Assembly (NCBI GenBank): GCA_011800805.1
Contig: MPNW01000209.1
Coordinates: forward strand, 110,031-146,984
Reading direction: 5' to 3'
Length of the DNA stretch: 36,954 bases
Source: Hirudo medicinalis
Lineage: Eukaryota; Annelida; Clitellata; Hirudinida; Hirudinidae
The notes under the pieces were generated by a model that made no database searches, had not been told where the DNA came from, and saw only the letters and a list, made by a program, of their open reading frames with translations. Shown piece by piece: positions 1 to 28,100 of the stretch (within the stretch, counting starts at the first letter, position 1; each line of letters starts with the position of its first letter). The translations under genes were made by a program, and so were the position numbers.

Positions 1-17768
<17,768 letters not shown>

Positions 17769-17979
17769 CACGAAATTGACGGGAAACTTTGTTCTTTGCA
17801 AATTGAGTTTCATGGATGGGCCGCACAGAAGCGTCAACCGGGAGAATGATTGATGGACCGTAACATTCCGATCGATAAATAATCCTATCATCAAACATAA
17901 TGACAAATGATATCTCATTTCTCTCAAAACCTTCTCACAAAACTGAGACCTAGAATTACGAATGCAACCCATACGACAA

Positions 17980-17985
17980 AATAAA
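17980..17985 (+). promoter_or_regulatory. Candidate poly(A) signal of the receptor gene
   Basis: An AATAAA hexamer lies about 210 bases after the receptor stop codon on the same strand. The hexamer is frequent by chance in AT-rich DNA, so this is tentative. Confidence 0.35.
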
Positions 17986-18758
17986 AGTAAATTAACTTCA
18001 TTTCCTGGACAGACTGGAAAACTGGATTTGAGAAGACCGTCGATTTGTCAGCCACTGATCCATCCTTCGAGAAATTTGTAAAACCGATCCGAGGCCCGAG
18101 AAAGCCGAGGCCCCCGAGACACAGCTGCCGGCTTATTTTTCTACCACTTTACATAAGTTTCAGATCGAACAAAGAAACCCGAACTTGAAACATGTTTTTT
18201 TTTCTTAAACTTAACTCCAGTAAGCCTGCCTATGCACTTCCCCTAAACGCAAGGAAATAAAAATGTTCAAAAAGCAATTAGAGCGACTCATCATGAGGGA
18301 GATCTTCGTTTAACACGCGGTGTGAAACCTGCAAAGTTAATGACTCAACGACCTTTGAGGTGCCATCTCCAAAAATAGCAGAGCCACGAGAGGAATAAAA
18401 TCCAATATGTCGAAACGTGAATAAAACAAAATAAAAATAACTTAAGCTTATTTATGGCCGTCACAACAATCACAGGAGCCAACACTAACTTATCTGCTCT
18501 CAGGCTTCACGCAAGAGAGGAAATGCACTGATGGAAAAGCTGGAAAGAAAATAAACGAACTGGAAGGAGATCCGACAAGATCGAAGTGCTGGGGGGACTC
18601 GGGCATCTAGGTTCGCACGGCTTAGGAAAAGTTAGACGCATAACTGCGATCAAAAAAAAATAAAAACACCAAAACGAAGCAAAATTAGATAAAAAAAAAA
18701 TAATTTGGGCATGCTGTCCTCGCGTAACGCCAAAGCAGAAGAAAACAGGCAAAAAAGA

Positions 18759-18824
18759 ATTACACTGTACTTTATAAAATGTACAGTACAAATTACACTG
18801 TACCTGATAAAATGTACAGTACAA
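18759..18824. repeat. Two 33-bp direct repeats, each with an internal inverted repeat
   Basis: The copies at 18759-18791 and 18792-18824 differ at two bases. Each holds ACTGTAC followed by its reverse complement GTACAGT, so each could fold as a hairpin. A partial third GTACA follows. Confidence 0.85.
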
Positions 18825-19104
18825 TGTACAAGCTTAATGCGTGCAGCTCTCGATTTTAATCAATTTTCAGTCGAGACAATCTGGAGTATAACTCGAATAT
18901 TGAGTACCCATGTTTCAAGCAATCTTCTGAGAATCCAAATAACTATAATCATCATCGACTTAACTAAATACTATAGCGACTCGTTAATAACATCGGTTTG
19001 AAATAATTGAAAACAGCAAAATGCTCACGTGAGAACTCATGAGGATGATTAGAAAGTACAAAACAAAGCGAAGAAAAATGAAGGCAGACACGCTGCTAAC
19101 GGGG

Positions 19105-19191
19105 TAATAATAATAATAATAACAATAACAACAACAACAATCATAATGATAATATAGTAATAACAACAATGTAATAATAATAATAATAATA
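19105..19191. repeat. (AAT)n/(AAC)n microsatellite
   Basis: Interrupted AAT and AAC triplets. Confidence 0.9.
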
Positions 19192-20005
19192 AAATCCTGC
19201 TAATACAAAAGCGATGAAATGCAGAACTAAGAAAAAGAAATGGTACAAATGAATGACTGTGAATCGATCACGTAAGTCGTATTGTGAGGCTCAGCTGCTA
19301 AAGAAAAATCGAATAAATCAAGACACATCTGAGATACACAAGAGTACAAGAGACTGAGCTAAGCTGAGATCGACAGAAAGATTTAGTCATTAAAAACAAT
19401 TACATGGAAATCATTGAGCAAATGACTTTCAAATTTCCAAGAAACGTGGACCTCTTTAAAGTGAAGAGTGTTGATAAACAGCAGTAAATTACAAGGAAGA
19501 TACATTTCCCATATACTATCGCACACCAATCCGGAATAAATAGAAAAAAAATCATCATCATCATCATAGAAACTCAAACATTCATTCGAATGTAAAGGTC
19601 ATAAAACGAAGCTTAATTGATTTCAAGCACACGTGAAACACATGAGATGGCTGATGACCTCCTGCCATGGATCAACCTCTCATTGGAAAACAAAGAACTG
19701 CCTAGTGAAATATACTCAGATATCAATTTAATCAAAATATCATAATATCATAACTCAGATCTAGATAAAAGCCTCCTCTACCTGGTAAGGTACATCAAAA
19801 TCGAGAAATTTTTGAAAGAAATCATAACACCAATACCCTCAAAATTAACATCCCAACATCTTCTAAGTGTAAAGTGAATAAATAAAACGATTAATAACAA
19901 GCAGAATAATAAAAATTCCATTAAAACAAAAGTAATTTACAGCAACGGCTTGAAAAGATGAAATGAAGAAGTAAAGACGAGATTCCAAGGAGGAAGTTAA
20001 TTCCA

Positions 20006-23000
20006 TTAAAATTTGATCGGCTCGAAGAACTTCTGTTCCGTTGGATTCTTCGGCAAAACGATGACGCTGCTCGAGATGAAGGATTTGTCGCTGACGGCAA
20101 GACCCCTCTGCAAGAATTATTTATCGAATTTTTTGATTTCGAAAATAATTTTAATGTAAATGTTTTTGCTTAATATCTTTAAAGATTTAAATAGTGAATT
20201 TACACAACGTGCAATGAAAACAATGTCTCCAAATATCACAGCTTACAGAGAAATCCTCGTAACTTGCAGTCTCGTTGATGAAGTTTTCTTTGGTTTCATC
20301 AACTTCCTTTGCCTTGTCCTTATTCTGAGGCTGAGGAAAAATTGTTTTAAAAATTGTTCAAAAAAAAAAATCATTGCTTATTATCTGACAATTTTTGTGC
20401 AACAACGTATTGATTTCAAGAAGCAATTTACATTTTGCTGCTTAAAATTTCAAGAATATTAATTTAGAAAAAAATAAAAATAACAATAAAATGCCACCTT
20501 AGTGCAGATCGGTGTCATTTCGAATTCTCAAAACCAGTAAATTTAAACATTAGGCCACTACGATGCATGAAATACTGTAAAATGGAAAATGATTGTAGAG
20601 CTCACATTTTTCTCAAATGAGTTTGAACTGGAGTTGGTGCTTCCTTTAGACCTCATGCCGCTCGGAAGGTTCGACCCCTGACCGGACCTGCGGGTTGTTC
20701 TCAACTGACGTGACTCGTAACTGCCCCCGCTCCTCTGACAAAATAAGAAACTCTTACATAAACTTATGACGACAAATTACAATGGATTGCTCAATTGCTT
20801 TAACCTTCTGTAAAATTGAAGTTTGTAATTGTGTTGAAGTAAATATTGAAACTGTGACATCAACAGATTTTTTTATTTTTGATATTTGTTAAAAATTACA
20901 AATTTTAAAGAAAACAATTTCTCACCCTAGGAGTGACCTTCAAATTCTTGGCAGAGTTTTGACGATGCAATTCCTAAAAATCAATCGAGTCAAACTTTCG
21001 TACTTAGCTAAGATGACTTTAGTCGACTTTTATTAAAACCTGTTTGTCATTTGATTTTCTGCTGCTCTTGCAAGAAGCATCCGGTTGGTTTTCGACGATC
21101 CTTCGGGCCGACAAAGGCGTCCTGATGGTCGGTCTCATTGGCACTGGCACTGGCGTGCCCCCATCCAACTGAAAGTCAAACATTTCCATTAAAGGAGACT
21201 TAAAAGCATAAAAAGCAGAAAAACTAATCAATTAATTCTGAATAAGTCTTTGGCTCTCGTAAAATTAATCCTAGGAATTTAACTACAACTGGAGACAAAA
21301 ATATTGACCGAAAGAAAAGTACAGGTCGATAATAATCGCAACGCACCTTCAGGAATTTGGCAGCAATTTTTGATGGAGTGATGTTTGCAATCTTCCTCTT
21401 GAAAGGAGTCGAAGGAACAGGTGGAAGGGATTCCAGTTGTTTTCCTTTGAACTCAATCTGAACCAATCACCAACATCTCAACAACTTAACCCAGCAACTG
21501 ATATTGTTCATTTTATTTTAATTAATTTCCCTCTTATTTATGTTGTTGGCTGTCAAGGATATTAGACTTAAATTCAATTGGAACAACCAGGCCTGTTTGT
21601 TTTCTCGTCAATATTCAATCTTAACATTCAATGTCGACAATAAACATATGATTGGCATTATTAACACTAATAATGAACTATGTGAATATCTAATGTTTTC
21701 AAATGAATGTCCAACCTTCCAAGCCTCCTTGTTGGTCTTAAGAAGTCTGTGTGCCTGCTCAAAATATTCAGCGAGATCGACTCCTCCGAAAAGAAACTTC
21801 GCACCTCGTTTTCCCTCCCATTCTGACACTTTTAAAGTTAGTTTCTCTTGAATCTAAGATTAAAATACAGAAATGTGCATTCTTTAAACATTCAACCATA
21901 TAATTATAAATGTGAAATATTCCATTGAAATGCTAAAGTATTGAAGGACATTGTAAACCTTGAAGACTTCTTTGAAAATTTTGTGTTTGTGCTTCTCATC
22001 TCTGCTCGAACCTGTTGTCTTCAAATATTTGCTCAACTGGATGCATTTTTTCTGCAAGACATGAGAACATCAATGTGTGTTAGTGTAACCAACTTGTCGG
22101 ACGATGACAAATTATTCTCAATAACCTGAGATCTTAAGATCTGAGATATGTCACGACATGCACTAAAGTTTAAACCAACAAACCTCCGCTTCCGAAAGTT
22201 CGGCAAAAGTGTCTCTGAACGATTTTTGGAGGTCGAGGATCTCCTTGTTGTCGTTGTAATAACTTTCCATGACCAAAAGTTCTTCCTTCAATGCACTGCA
22301 ATCCACCTTCTCAGNGAAAGTGTAAAAACATTTTGATGTACCTTGGCAACAAACGTTTTGTGAAGTCTTAAGTTCTCGTTTGAATAGAGGAGGTCCCCCA
22401 CTTCGTCAGCGAGATAAATCCTATCCTGTTGATCCACCTTGTAATCCAGTTCGCCAACGAGTCTTTTTATCATTTTCTTTTGTTCACTCATTTGTTTCTT
22501 CCTAACCTCCTAAAAACAGCATGTTTTGAGTCTTTCTATCATAATTTTTGTGAAATAGAAATGCATAATTTACATATCTCTAATCACTAATAAAAATATT
22601 CAAAAGTCTCCCCACCAGTTCTTTCTGGACATCGTAGACTTGCAATTCAAGAAACTCAATGTCAGCAATGCTCGGTATCTCCGAACGGGCGTCAAGCTCC
22701 TCTGGGATCATCAGCATGAGAGCACTGCAATCTCTTTGCATCTGCATTAACTTCTGCCATCGGTCAATTCTATCCTCTCGTTCCTTCTGAAGACTTTCCA
22801 CCAAATATTTCATTTCTCTCTCCCTTTCAAGAATCGTCATGTTTTCTTTTGGCTAAAAATTTAACACATTAATCATTGTAAGAACTAAAACATTAGTAAT
22901 GACAATCTCTCCTGTCAAATATTTTGGTTGTTGCAATCATGCGATTAGTATATTGAGTGCACAATTCAATCTCAGAAAGTTTTTTTTACCTCTTCAAATG

Positions 23001-23268
23001 CTACTTGCAACTTGCTCGAAATCTGAGATGCCATTAGAGTGTATTTGTGGGCATTTTCAATGAGTTTATCTTTAAGTTTTCCATCTTCTTCAATCATTTC
23101 ACTCAAAAGATCATTGAGATGATAGGCAACTTTGTGGCTTCTCTCTGTAATCTGAGAATCCACAATTCCAATTTCAGACCAGACACTGCATAACTTAAGT
23201 ATGTTATCATGCAGTTCCACATCTAAAAGTGCCTTTAACTTTTTCAATTCCTTTTGAATGTTCTTCAT
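20006..23268 (-). CDS. PRC1: PRC1/Ase1/MAP65-like cytokinesis protein, copy A (internal gap)
   Basis: Antiparallel-microtubule bundler of the central spindle. Exons in gene order are 22990-23268, 22616-22852, 22342-22509, 22184-22309, 21959-22051, 21716-21853, 21347-21457, 21040-21168, 20926-20973, 20606-20734, 20247-20330 and 20006-20107. Every exon is a multiple of three with phase 0 introns. The first (ATG at 23268, in-frame TAA upstream) matches the PRC1 N-terminus (LCSVWSEIGI, HLNDLLSEMI). Next comes the rod (RIDRWQKLMQMQ). The fourth to sixth give the spectrin-like microtubule-binding fold (ESYYNDNKEILDLQKSF, KFLFGG, EAWK). The seventh has basic, CDK-like sites (STPFKRK, ITPSK). A disordered Ser/Arg/Asn tail follows. 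About 547 residues are visible. Roughly 100 residues of dimer/rod region known from PRC1 proteins are absent exactly where the N at 22315 lies. Confidence 0.9.
22310..22341 (-). other. Collapsed assembly gap inside PRC1 copy A
   Basis: Only 32 bases, one of them N (22315), separate the donor after exon 22342-22509 from the acceptor of exon 22184-22309. That is too short for a spliceosomal intron, and the protein lacks its middle rod here. The N therefore most likely stands for missing sequence with one or more exons. Confidence 0.75.
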
Positions 23269-24978
23269 CTCAGTTTAAAATGAGCGACTGAAAGTATAAT
23301 TTTGCAAAATTTTGATAAGCGCTAATATTTAGCAACCAATATCTGTTGGTAATGGAACGCATAGATTTTGAACCAAATCTTCTAGACATAACATTTTAGA
23401 ACTTGAAATGACCAGGAAAAACAAACCTCTGGATACCGGACTTAATTCAGACGAACAAAAGGTTTACAAACGTCAAAGTTGCAATAGATTTAAAATTCTC
23501 AGGTTTATTGCAAAATCTTAACAGTACGACTTTATTTAAGTTATTACGCTCTGCAGCTCAGCCTTGACTAGAAATATTTAAAACTAGACCTAAGTGGGCC
23601 AAAAAGTTGTAAATAGCGCTCAACTGAACTGTCCAATAAGATTTCACTTGATACTTCCTGAAATTCTAGGCGATCATTTTTTCAAAACAAAAGTTAATAC
23701 AAAATAAACACTAAATTAATTGAAATCAATTTTTAAAATTCACTTCGAAATAAGAAGTCCTTCATTTTTGGATTCCGAATTAAACCATAAAAGCGTAACA
23801 TGAACAAGAATGTTAAATCATTCCATTGAGCGCGGCTAAAGACTCGTTGGAGGCTACTGGAAACATTGTTTAAAAATTTAATAGAAATTTCTATAACAAA
23901 ACTACATTGTAAGGATTATGAAACCAGTTAATGTTTGACCCTGAATATGAATCGATATTTTGCCTATGTCAATTTTATTTATTTTAATTTTTATTTTAGA
24001 AATGTATGTCGGAGCTTTCGCTAACGAAATTATCTTGGCATTGTATTAATTTGCTGAAAGAGATATGTAACAATGGAATACTGTAATGATATTCAATAAA
24101 TTCTATCATTCCATAACTTTTTGCGAACAATGTGAATTATAGGTGGATGAGGAACAAAGAAAGAAATGATAAACCTTGATAAGATAAGAAATTGCCATCA
24201 TCAAAGACGGTTACAACTTCTACGATAGTTGAAATCCCATCGGTGTACGGAATTAATCCCAAGTTAAGCAACTAAACGGAGCTACTTGCTTGTAGAATTA
24301 AGAATTACAAAAAAAAAATAAAAAGTACTGTAACTGAAAGAATGAAAGTAATTATCATCACATTTAATTACCTGTCTGTTGATTTAACTAATAATTAGTA
24401 ATCATTGCAGTTTATCTTGTATTTCAATTATATATTAACTAACCGATTGACTAAGCAGCCTCTTTGTTTAGAATACGTACTTGTTTAAGTAGCAAAAAGT
24501 CGAATTTAGAAGTATTTGGCAGAAACAGTGACATAAATAACTGCCAAAACATGTGTCTTACAAAACTTTTTCTCTCGTGTGATGAGTTGCTAAAACCTCT
24601 AAAATGCCCCGAACCCACAATTACATTAAAACTTAAAACATGTTAATATTTTCAAGTATCACAATTTTCTGAAACAAATGCAAAAAACAAGAAATCAGAT
24701 AGATTAAAAGCTCCAAAAAACATGGCTAAAACAAATGGATTTCTTAATTGAGGCCTTTAAATGACATTACCAAGACTGACTTGCACTCGAGAGAGATGCC
24801 AAAACTTTTGTAGATCAATAACTAAACAATTTGTTTAACTGTCAGACCACACATGTGATTCATTTCAACCTTTCGCATGACTCCAAGTCACTTTGACTTG
24901 GCATTTCCAAAATTGCCGACAATTAAAAAACTCATCAGAACTGACTCAAATTTATGGACATTGATTTCTCGGCAAAAG
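23269..24978. other. Intergenic region between divergent PRC1 copy A and the TSR gene
   Basis: About 1.7 kb upstream of both genes, so it should hold both promoters. I see no coding exon. A 5S-rRNA-like relic lies at about 24220-24292, followed by an A-rich run. Confidence 0.7.
24220..24325 (+). repeat. Possible 5S-rRNA-derived relic with A-rich tail
   Basis: A short stretch resembles the 5S rRNA internal region: GTTGAAAT, CATCGGTG and CCAAGTTAAGCAAC occur in the right order and spacing, then CTACTTG where 5S has its GTACTTGG. An A-rich run follows at about 24307-24325. That layout would fit a 5S-headed SINE or a 5S pseudogene. The match is partial and judged by eye. Confidence 0.3.
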
Positions 24979-24986
24979 TATAAAAA
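24979..24986 (+). promoter_or_regulatory. TATA box of the TSR/fibrinogen-domain gene
   Basis: TATAAAAA preceded by AG and followed by GGCTGCG. A transcription start near 25009-25019 would fit; a TTCAC or TCAGT initiator-like sequence lies there. The first, non-coding exon would then end at about 25041 (CAA before GTGAGA), with the next exon starting at 25164. This context supports a strongly transcribed, cell-type-specific gene. Confidence 0.7.
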
Positions 24987-25172
24987 GGCTGCGTTTTGAA
25001 CTTATTTCACCGATCTTCAGTTCCCTCCTCTTGGGATTCAAGTGAGAAGTTCTTTTTATTTACATTGTAAAATATTTCAACTTAAGCTAATTAATAACTG
25101 AATATTATAATTTAAATTTATTTATTTATTCATTTGGTTAAAAGTATTTAATATATTTTACAGGTTCAAGCC

Positions 25173-28100
25173 ATGAAGGTCTTCATATTAGCTCTGCTGG
25201 GTAAGTGTGATCGTTACATAAGAAATTGCTGTAATGAATTGATGTAAATCGACATATGCAGATGGAACTCAATGTTATTATGTCACGAATTAAATTAAGT
25301 TAATGTCATTAAATAATAATTTTTAAAATCAGGGGCCCTTGCTCTGGCGATTCCCCAAGGTTATATTAATAATTACATATATTTGTTTTATTTTAATAAT
25401 TTATTAAATCAGTTAATAACATAATTAAATAGATGATCAAATAAGTTAATTTATTTGGATCTTCGAAATCAGAGCCTTGCTAATTATTTCCAGACGACTA
25501 TGATTACGAAGATGAAGAAATGGACTACTCAGAACCGCCCCAACACCCCGAACCACCTAAATATCCTGAACCGCCGAAGTACCAACAGCCTCCAAAATAT
25601 TCTGAGCCTCCCAAATATCCTGAGCCTCAAAAGTACCCTGAACCTCCCAAGCCTCCAAAATATTCCGAACCGCCCAAATACCCCGAACCGCCCAAATATC
25701 TCGAACCTTCCAAGTATCCTGAGCCTCCAAAACATCCCGAACCGTCCAAATATCCTCAACCACCAAAAAAGGATTATCCAGCTCCAACCACTAAATATGT
25801 TCCTCCTCCTCCTTCATACCTTGAACCTGATGAAGAGGAAGACTATCCAGTGAAATCACCAAAACACCCAGAACCTGCTAAATATCCTGCACCAACTGAA
25901 AAACCATCCTATCCGGAAAAAGATGTTGGAAAAACATACCCAACTCCTAAAAACTACGAAACTCCACCAACCTACAAACATGTTCCAACCACTTATCCAG
26001 CTGTTAGTTAAAAATTTATTTTGTCGTAAAGTTTCACTCTTGAATATTTTCACCTGAATTGAAATTCATTTTTAACTCTTTCTAGGTTACCAAAGCCAAG
26101 TTCTCATGGACATCATGGTCTCAATGGGTCGAATGTTCTGTGACGTGTGGTACTGGCATAAAGAAGAGGTCAAGGACTTGTTTGCCTGGAGCTAACAACG
26201 CCAAAGAGGAATCTAAACCAGGAAGGTAATGTGAAATTATTAAAAGATCTGATTATGAGCTACATTTATATGATTGCAATTTGATTCAGATATGCAAGAG
26301 CAGTATACGGTGATGCTCCTCCAAAAAAAGGAAGGTAATATCTGTAGATACCCTTAGGAACTCAAAAAAATGTCTCTGATGTACAAATGTTTGTTTTTGT
26401 CAAAATCCGAACAGTTCTTCAGAATACGTTTTCGAAGATCATTCTGGAAGCAGCTACTACGGTGACACTTTCATGTCTGACGATGCCGGACATGAAACTG
26501 AGGGAGGCCTCTACCCTAGTGAGACTTATGCTCCTCTGTTAGAATGCGATGGAGATTCAGTCCAAATTGAGCCCTGCTCTGGTCTACCGTGTCGTAAGTT
26601 TATTTACTAGATGAAGATTATGAGCATGAGTTCAAAAGATTGATGTCATATTAACAACTTGACAGCTGTCAACGGAGGTTGGTCGAAATGGGGCGTCTGG
26701 TCACTTTGCAGTGCCACTTGTGGTGATGGAGGAATGCAGACAAGAGCCAGAGAATGCAACAAACCCACTCCTGCCAACGGTGGAAAGCTGTGCCAGGGAG
26801 TTTATGAACAAACCAATTTGTGCAGCAACCCTAGACCTTGCCGTTAGCATTTGACTTGTTTTACAGAAATTATGTGGATAGTCTGAATTGCCCATTTATA
26901 GTTATAATCTGCGTCAATATAAAAAAAAATCGCATTTCAGCAATTGATGGAAACTGGAACTCATGGACGGAATGGTGCCGATGCAGCGTCAGTTGTGGTT
27001 TTGGAGGAGTTCAGACGAGAGGAAGAAACTGCTTAAATCCTGCCAATGATTTTGGAGGTCAACCTTGCTATGGTGCCTCCCTTCAAACTAGAGGATGCTG
27101 TGAAGGACCATGCCGTTAGTCTTGAATTAAATTGAATTGAACTGCGAATGATTAATAATAACATATCCAGTATCTTGAAAATCAATTTAATGCAAGTTAA
27201 ACAATGCAGCTGTCGATGGAAAATGGAGCAGATGGTCTGAGTGGTCAGCTCCGGAGAAGACTTGTGGATCTGAAGGTCAAGTCACGAGGACAAGGAGATG
27301 CGACAACCCTGCACCTTCCGATGGAGGTGAACCGTGCCAAGGCAAAGACACTCAGTCAAAACCAAGCGTCCTTTCACCATGTCGTAAGTTTGAAAGTTCT
27401 TAGCCCCATATTCAATCCAGTTGGTGGGCTTTAGCTTTGTAAGAATGCTTGATATTATTTAACCATTTGTAAGTAAGTCCCGATTGATTTACTCAAAAGA
27501 CTTAATACAAATTAGTATGATAACCATTTCAAATTTAAAACTTCAATAACTTTATTTTTAAGCCATCGACGGATGTTGGGGAGCCTGGGGAGATTGGTCG
27601 AAGAACAGTGCCTCTTGTGGAGAGGAGGGATTTCAGACGAGATCGAGAGCATGCGACAGTCCAGCTCCTCAGTATGATGGCAAGAACTGCATCGGAGATC
27701 CTCTCGAAGTTCAAGTTGTCAAAGCCAAACCCTGCCGTTAGTGAACGATTGAAGTTGAACTTCTAATAAGCACAACTAGAAACATTAATTCTGTTTATGT
27801 TTGTAGCTGTCGACGGAGGATGGAGTAAGTGGTACGAATGGAGCAAGTGCAGTGCTTCGTGCGGATTCGGAGGTACTCAAGTTCAAAGGAGAAAATGCAA
27901 CTATCCAACACCTGCCTACGAAGGCAGACCCTGTGAAGGAGTGTCGGGCAACAAGAGATCTTGCTTCCTTTCTTTTTGTCGTGAGTATAATTTGGTACCC
28001 CAAATAAATTTATGAACATGTTGATCATTATTTAACATAACAACAAATTAATCGATGTCAATTATTTATTCTCAAAGCCGTTGACGGAAACTGGGGTGGA

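Larger units (their letters stand above)
17769..20005. other. Intergenic region between convergent receptor and PRC1 copy A
   Basis: It contains the receptor 3' untranslated region, a 33-base direct repeat pair (18759-18824), an (AAT)n tract (about 19105-19191) and a short (ATC)n tract (19551-19567). The two flanking genes end towards each other. No additional gene was recognised. Confidence 0.75.

Noticed and set aside
22310..22341. A genuine 32-base intron in PRC1 copy A
   Set aside because: It is below workable spliceosomal intron length, contains an N, and coincides with missing protein sequence.
25529..25787. Minus-strand frames opposite the PPKY repeat exon
   Set aside because: The 18-base coding repeat leaves the opposite strand open; no independent evidence of coding.
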